Source: Armatimonadota bacterium (GTDB lineage Bacteria > Armatimonadota > Fimbriimonadia > Fimbriimonadales > Fimbriimonadaceae). Taken from it: 8,281 nt of DNA. Shown piece by piece: positions 6,971 to 8,281 of this stretch. How positions within the stretch are numbered: position 1 is the first letter of the stretch; each line of letters starts with the position of its first letter. Made by a program: the position numbers and the translations under genes. Location: contig JAEVZK010000016.1 of NCBI GenBank assembly GCA_023392285.1, positions 1 to 8,281 on the forward strand, read 5' to 3'. Below the pieces are notes generated by a model. That model saw only the letters and a program-made list of their open reading frames with translations, had not been told where the DNA came from and did no database searches.

Positions 6971-7270
6971 CTAGCCCGGAGGCGTCATCTCTTGGGCCGG
7001 TGCTTCGTTTGCGGATTCATCCGCCTTAAGGTCTTCGAGCGAGCTTCCCGGATGAAGGTCCGCACCCATTCTCTGACCACGTCCGCTGAGCCGAACCGTT
7101 CCATCCTCACCTTCGATCAGCAAACCATCCGCGATGAAGCGGCGAATTTCCACTTCCGCCACCTTGTCTCCAACCGCAGAACGCGCGATCGCTTCCGAGA
7201 TCGTCACCGGCTGGTCTCGCTCATCCCCCGCCAGACTCACTATGCTCTCCCAGAGCGTATTCATTGGCAT
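6971..7270 (-). CDS. Small winged-helix-like protein of unknown function, upstream of glmS
   Basis: The 99-residue product looks like a compact winged helix. It has a first helix at about residues 4-15, TISEAIARSAV as a likely second helix, a VAEVEIRRFIADGLL helix (37-51) and an IEGEDGTVRLSGRGQ strand-turn-strand 'wing' (52-66). The last 30 residues are acidic, Pro/Ala-rich and probably disordered. That layout fits DNA binding or a protein adaptor, but I do not recognise a family. An in-frame TGA at 7289-7287 limits the start to the ATG at 7270 or the one at 7264. Neither has a strong ribosome-binding site, and the second overlaps the stop of a 38-codon ORF in ATGA. The stop lies 12 bp before glmS, so co-transcription is likely and a regulatory role toward glmS is conceivable. 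Confidence 0.65.
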   Translation of the reverse strand: MPMNTLWESIVSLAGDERDQPVTISEAIARSAVGDKVAEVEIRRFIADGLLIEGEDGTVRLSGRGQRMGADLHPGSSLEDLKADESANEAPAQEMTPPG

Positions 7271-7377
7271 ACCCGTTCGGACTTTTCATCTTGCCAGCGT
7301 GTTCGCCCCTCCCCGGCAAGCTTCAAAGATTCAGGATTGCCGCGCCGATTGATCGACTCCGGCAAAGTGGCCAGCAT
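7261..7377 (-). CDS. Possible 38-codon ORF bridging the antitoxin and winged-helix genes
   Basis: An ATG inside the antitoxin stop codon (TGATG, 7379-7375) opens a 38-codon frame. It ends in a TGA overlapping the second possible start of the next gene (ATGA, 7264-7261). The product would be basic and polar, with no hydrophobic stretch, one Trp and one Cys. Nearly the whole frame lies across the alternating inverted boxes at 7290-7365, so its composition may reflect those boxes and not selection for protein. It has no ribosome-binding site of its own. It could be a leader-type peptide, a coupling ORF or chance. Confidence 0.25.
   Translation of the reverse strand: MLATLPESINRRGNPESLKLAGEGRTRWQDEKSERVCQ
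7290..7366. repeat. Four alternately inverted GGCAA/TTGCC boxes in an intergenic gap
   Basis: On the plus strand TTGCC (7291-7295), GGCAA (7315-7319), TTGCC (7337-7341) and GGCAA (7361-7365) alternate in orientation, with spacings of 24, 22 and 24 bases. In an RNA read leftward, each neighbouring pair can form a stem: 7365-7360 with 7342-7337 (6 bp), 7342-7337 with 7320-7315 (5-6 bp), and 7320-7313 with 7297-7290 (8 bp including one G-U). The pairings exclude each other, as in an attenuator. No U-tract follows. Alternatives are a dispersed intergenic repeat of REP type or a set of protein-binding sites about two helical turns apart. Confidence 0.5.
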
Positions 7378-7685
7378 CAACACTCGCGCTCGTAGAACGT
7401 GACGCCCACGCGCTCGATATGCGCAAGGAAGTCACGGTCGCGCAGGAGCGAGCGCACCGAGAGGCTAAACCGGTAAGGTAAAAGCGAATCGTAGAAGGCC
7501 GTGTCAATCTCTGACACGATCGATTCGTCTAGCGATTCCCCTTCCAGTGTTAGATCGATATCCGATCCAGGGCGAGCGCACCCTTTGGCACGGGAACCAA
7601 AGAGAATGGCACGCTTAACCTGCGGGAAACCACGGAGGATTTCGTGGATGGTGGCAATTGCTTGTGGATTCAGCCCGTAATCCAT
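7377..7685 (-). CDS. mntA: MNT-domain nucleotidyltransferase, MntA-like antitoxin
   Basis: The 102-residue protein is a minimal nucleotidyltransferase. It carries the signature GSx10DxD exactly: G30-S31, ten residues, then D42-I-D44 within FGSRAKGCARPGSDIDL. In type VII toxin-antitoxin systems such a protein transfers AMP to a tyrosine of the HepT toxin and so silences it. Its start codon follows the HepT stop directly (TAAATG) with no intervening base, so translation is probably coupled; no good ribosome-binding site is seen. The C-terminus (HIERVGVTFYER) fits the family. One feature is odd: where relatives usually read VDLVDL, this protein has FSLSVR (73-78), so the third metal-binding aspartate appears replaced by S74. 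Activity may be reduced, or silencing may rest on binding alone. The frame is otherwise intact. Confidence 0.9.
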   Translation of the reverse strand: MDYGLNPQAIATIHEILRGFPQVKRAILFGSRAKGCARPGSDIDLTLEGESLDESIVSEIDTAFYDSLLPYRFSLSVRSLLRDRDFLAHIERVGVTFYEREC

Positions 7686-8105
7686 TTATTCTTGCGCTTC
7701 TTTCTCCGTCATCGTGCGCTCGAATTGCTCCATACAGTGTACGTAGCTATCGACCACATGCCTGATAATGCGATCAGCAGTCTCCTCATTATAGGTGTGA
7801 GAAGTCCTGTTGCGGTCGCCAATCATCTCCATCCAAACATCGGCCTCGTCGAGTAGACCCGCAGCGAATGCTTCCCGAGTCGCATCCCTGCTTCCGTACA
7901 TGGGCTGGGTCGCCCCGCGAGCAGAGAGGAAGTCCTTCATCACATTCCAGGCGAGTTCATGAGTAAATTCGAAAGCTTGTATGAGCCCTTGGCGCTCGAG
8001 GTCGGATAGTTTGCGCTCGTGAGTGATTGCAACACCTGCTTGAAGCTGACGAAATGCCTTGCGAAAGCTGTTCATCCGCTGTTTCCAACGTACGTCTTCT
8101 TGCAT
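7686..8105 (-). CDS. hepT: HepT-like HEPN toxin (HI0074 family, nucleotidyltransferase substrate-binding)
   Basis: The 139-residue all-helical protein belongs to the HI0074 family of HEPN proteins paired with MNT nucleotidyltransferases. It opens with EDVRWKQRMNSFRKAFRQL, has the FEFTHELAWNVMKDFL helix (45-60) typical of the family, and carries the HEPN ribonuclease motif Rx4HxY as R98-N-R-T-S-H103-T-Y105. R and H are the catalytic pair of HEPN RNases, and the tyrosine is the residue AMPylated by MntA in described type VII systems. The frame is open to an ATG at 8183, which would add 26 residues. I place the start at 8105 because GGGAG (8115-8111) lies five bases before it and family members normally start just ahead of DVRWKQR. 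The toxin is the first gene of the pair and ends directly against the antitoxin start. Confidence 0.92.
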   Translation of the reverse strand: MQEDVRWKQRMNSFRKAFRQLQAGVAITHERKLSDLERQGLIQAFEFTHELAWNVMKDFLSARGATQPMYGSRDATREAFAAGLLDEADVWMEMIGDRNRTSHTYNEETADRIIRHVVDSYVHCMEQFERTMTEKEAQE

Positions 8106-8281
8106 AAAGTCTCCCAGATGGTGCGACTCTTTCATCTCTACACTTCGAACGGAGATTCGATCCAGTTGTGGACTCCACGGCACAAGGAGGAGCCAACAAA
8201 GACATAAGTTACCAGCCCTGTTGATAAGAAATCCCCTTTGCAGTGAGGCATCAACGACAACCGCTACTGCTTACTGGCTAC
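8106..8281. other. Region upstream of hepT, no gene seen; contains its ribosome-binding site
   Basis: The only well-supported element in this 176-bp edge region is the hepT ribosome-binding site GGGAG on the minus strand (8115-8111). All three minus-strand frames entering from the right edge meet a stop codon within 18 bases, so no upstream minus-strand gene runs into the window. I see no convincing -35/-10 pair, tRNA or terminator. The hepT promoter presumably lies here or beyond the edge. Confidence 0.4.

Noticed and set aside
6959..7270. glmS ribozyme
   Set aside because: Only 12 bp separate glmS from the coding sequence upstream, so a ribozyme of the known size would have to sit inside that gene; I saw no sign of it.
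6566..7402. Long open frame of 278 codons on the plus strand
   Set aside because: It lies antisense to the glmS 5' part and the winged-helix gene, has no family features or ribosome-binding site, and its length follows from the codon bias of the genes opposite.
8106..8183. Longer HepT starting at 8183 or 8135
   Set aside because: The ATG at 8105 has the best ribosome-binding site and matches where HI0074-family proteins begin.
1..8281. CRISPR array, insertion sequence, prophage or tRNA
   Set aside because: No regularly spaced direct repeats with spacers, no transposase or integrase, and no cloverleaf-like sequence were found on either strand.

Overview
The window reads as ordinary bacterial chromosome: moderate-to-high GC, tightly packed genes, short gaps, and no tRNA, rRNA, transposase or phage gene. 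The proteins recognised are a class II fructose-1,6-bisphosphatase, a short undecaprenyl-phosphate sugar transferase, a GT4 glycosyltransferase and GlmS, plus several secreted or small proteins of no familiar family. From general impression I would guess an Armatimonadota (Fimbriimonas-like) or similar deep-branching lineage. That guess is weak, because no marker gene is present.

Plus strand, 1-5142. A secreted protein of unknown function (42-527) follows a C/A-rich repeat at the window edge. A second exported protein (642-1352) overlaps by four bases a gene for a formylglycine-generating-enzyme-like protein (1349-2137) that keeps the catalytic cysteine pair. glpX (2162-3169) follows after 24 bp and ends before a GC-rich hairpin. 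A 168-bp gap with a consensus -10 box leads to a two-gene envelope polysaccharide unit: a sugar transferase (3338-4039) and a GT4 glycosyltransferase (4048-5142).

Minus strand, 8105-5129, read right to left. A HepT-type HEPN toxin gene and an MNT nucleotidyltransferase antitoxin gene abut with no gap (type VII toxin-antitoxin layout). A 112-bp gap follows, holding four alternately inverted GGCAA/TTGCC boxes and an overlapping 38-codon ORF. After it come a small winged-helix-like gene and glmS. The glmS and glycosyltransferase 3' ends overlap tail to tail by 14 bp.

Functional links: GlpX makes fructose-6-phosphate and GlmS converts it to glucosamine-6-phosphate for cell-wall and surface sugars. 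The sugar transferase and GT4 enzyme would use activated sugars to start and extend a lipid-linked surface glycan. The points most worth a second look are the antitoxin that appears to have lost its third catalytic aspartate, the alternating inverted-box region between the toxin-antitoxin pair and the glmS unit, and the FGE-like protein whose catalytic cysteines are kept although the surrounding motif is not.
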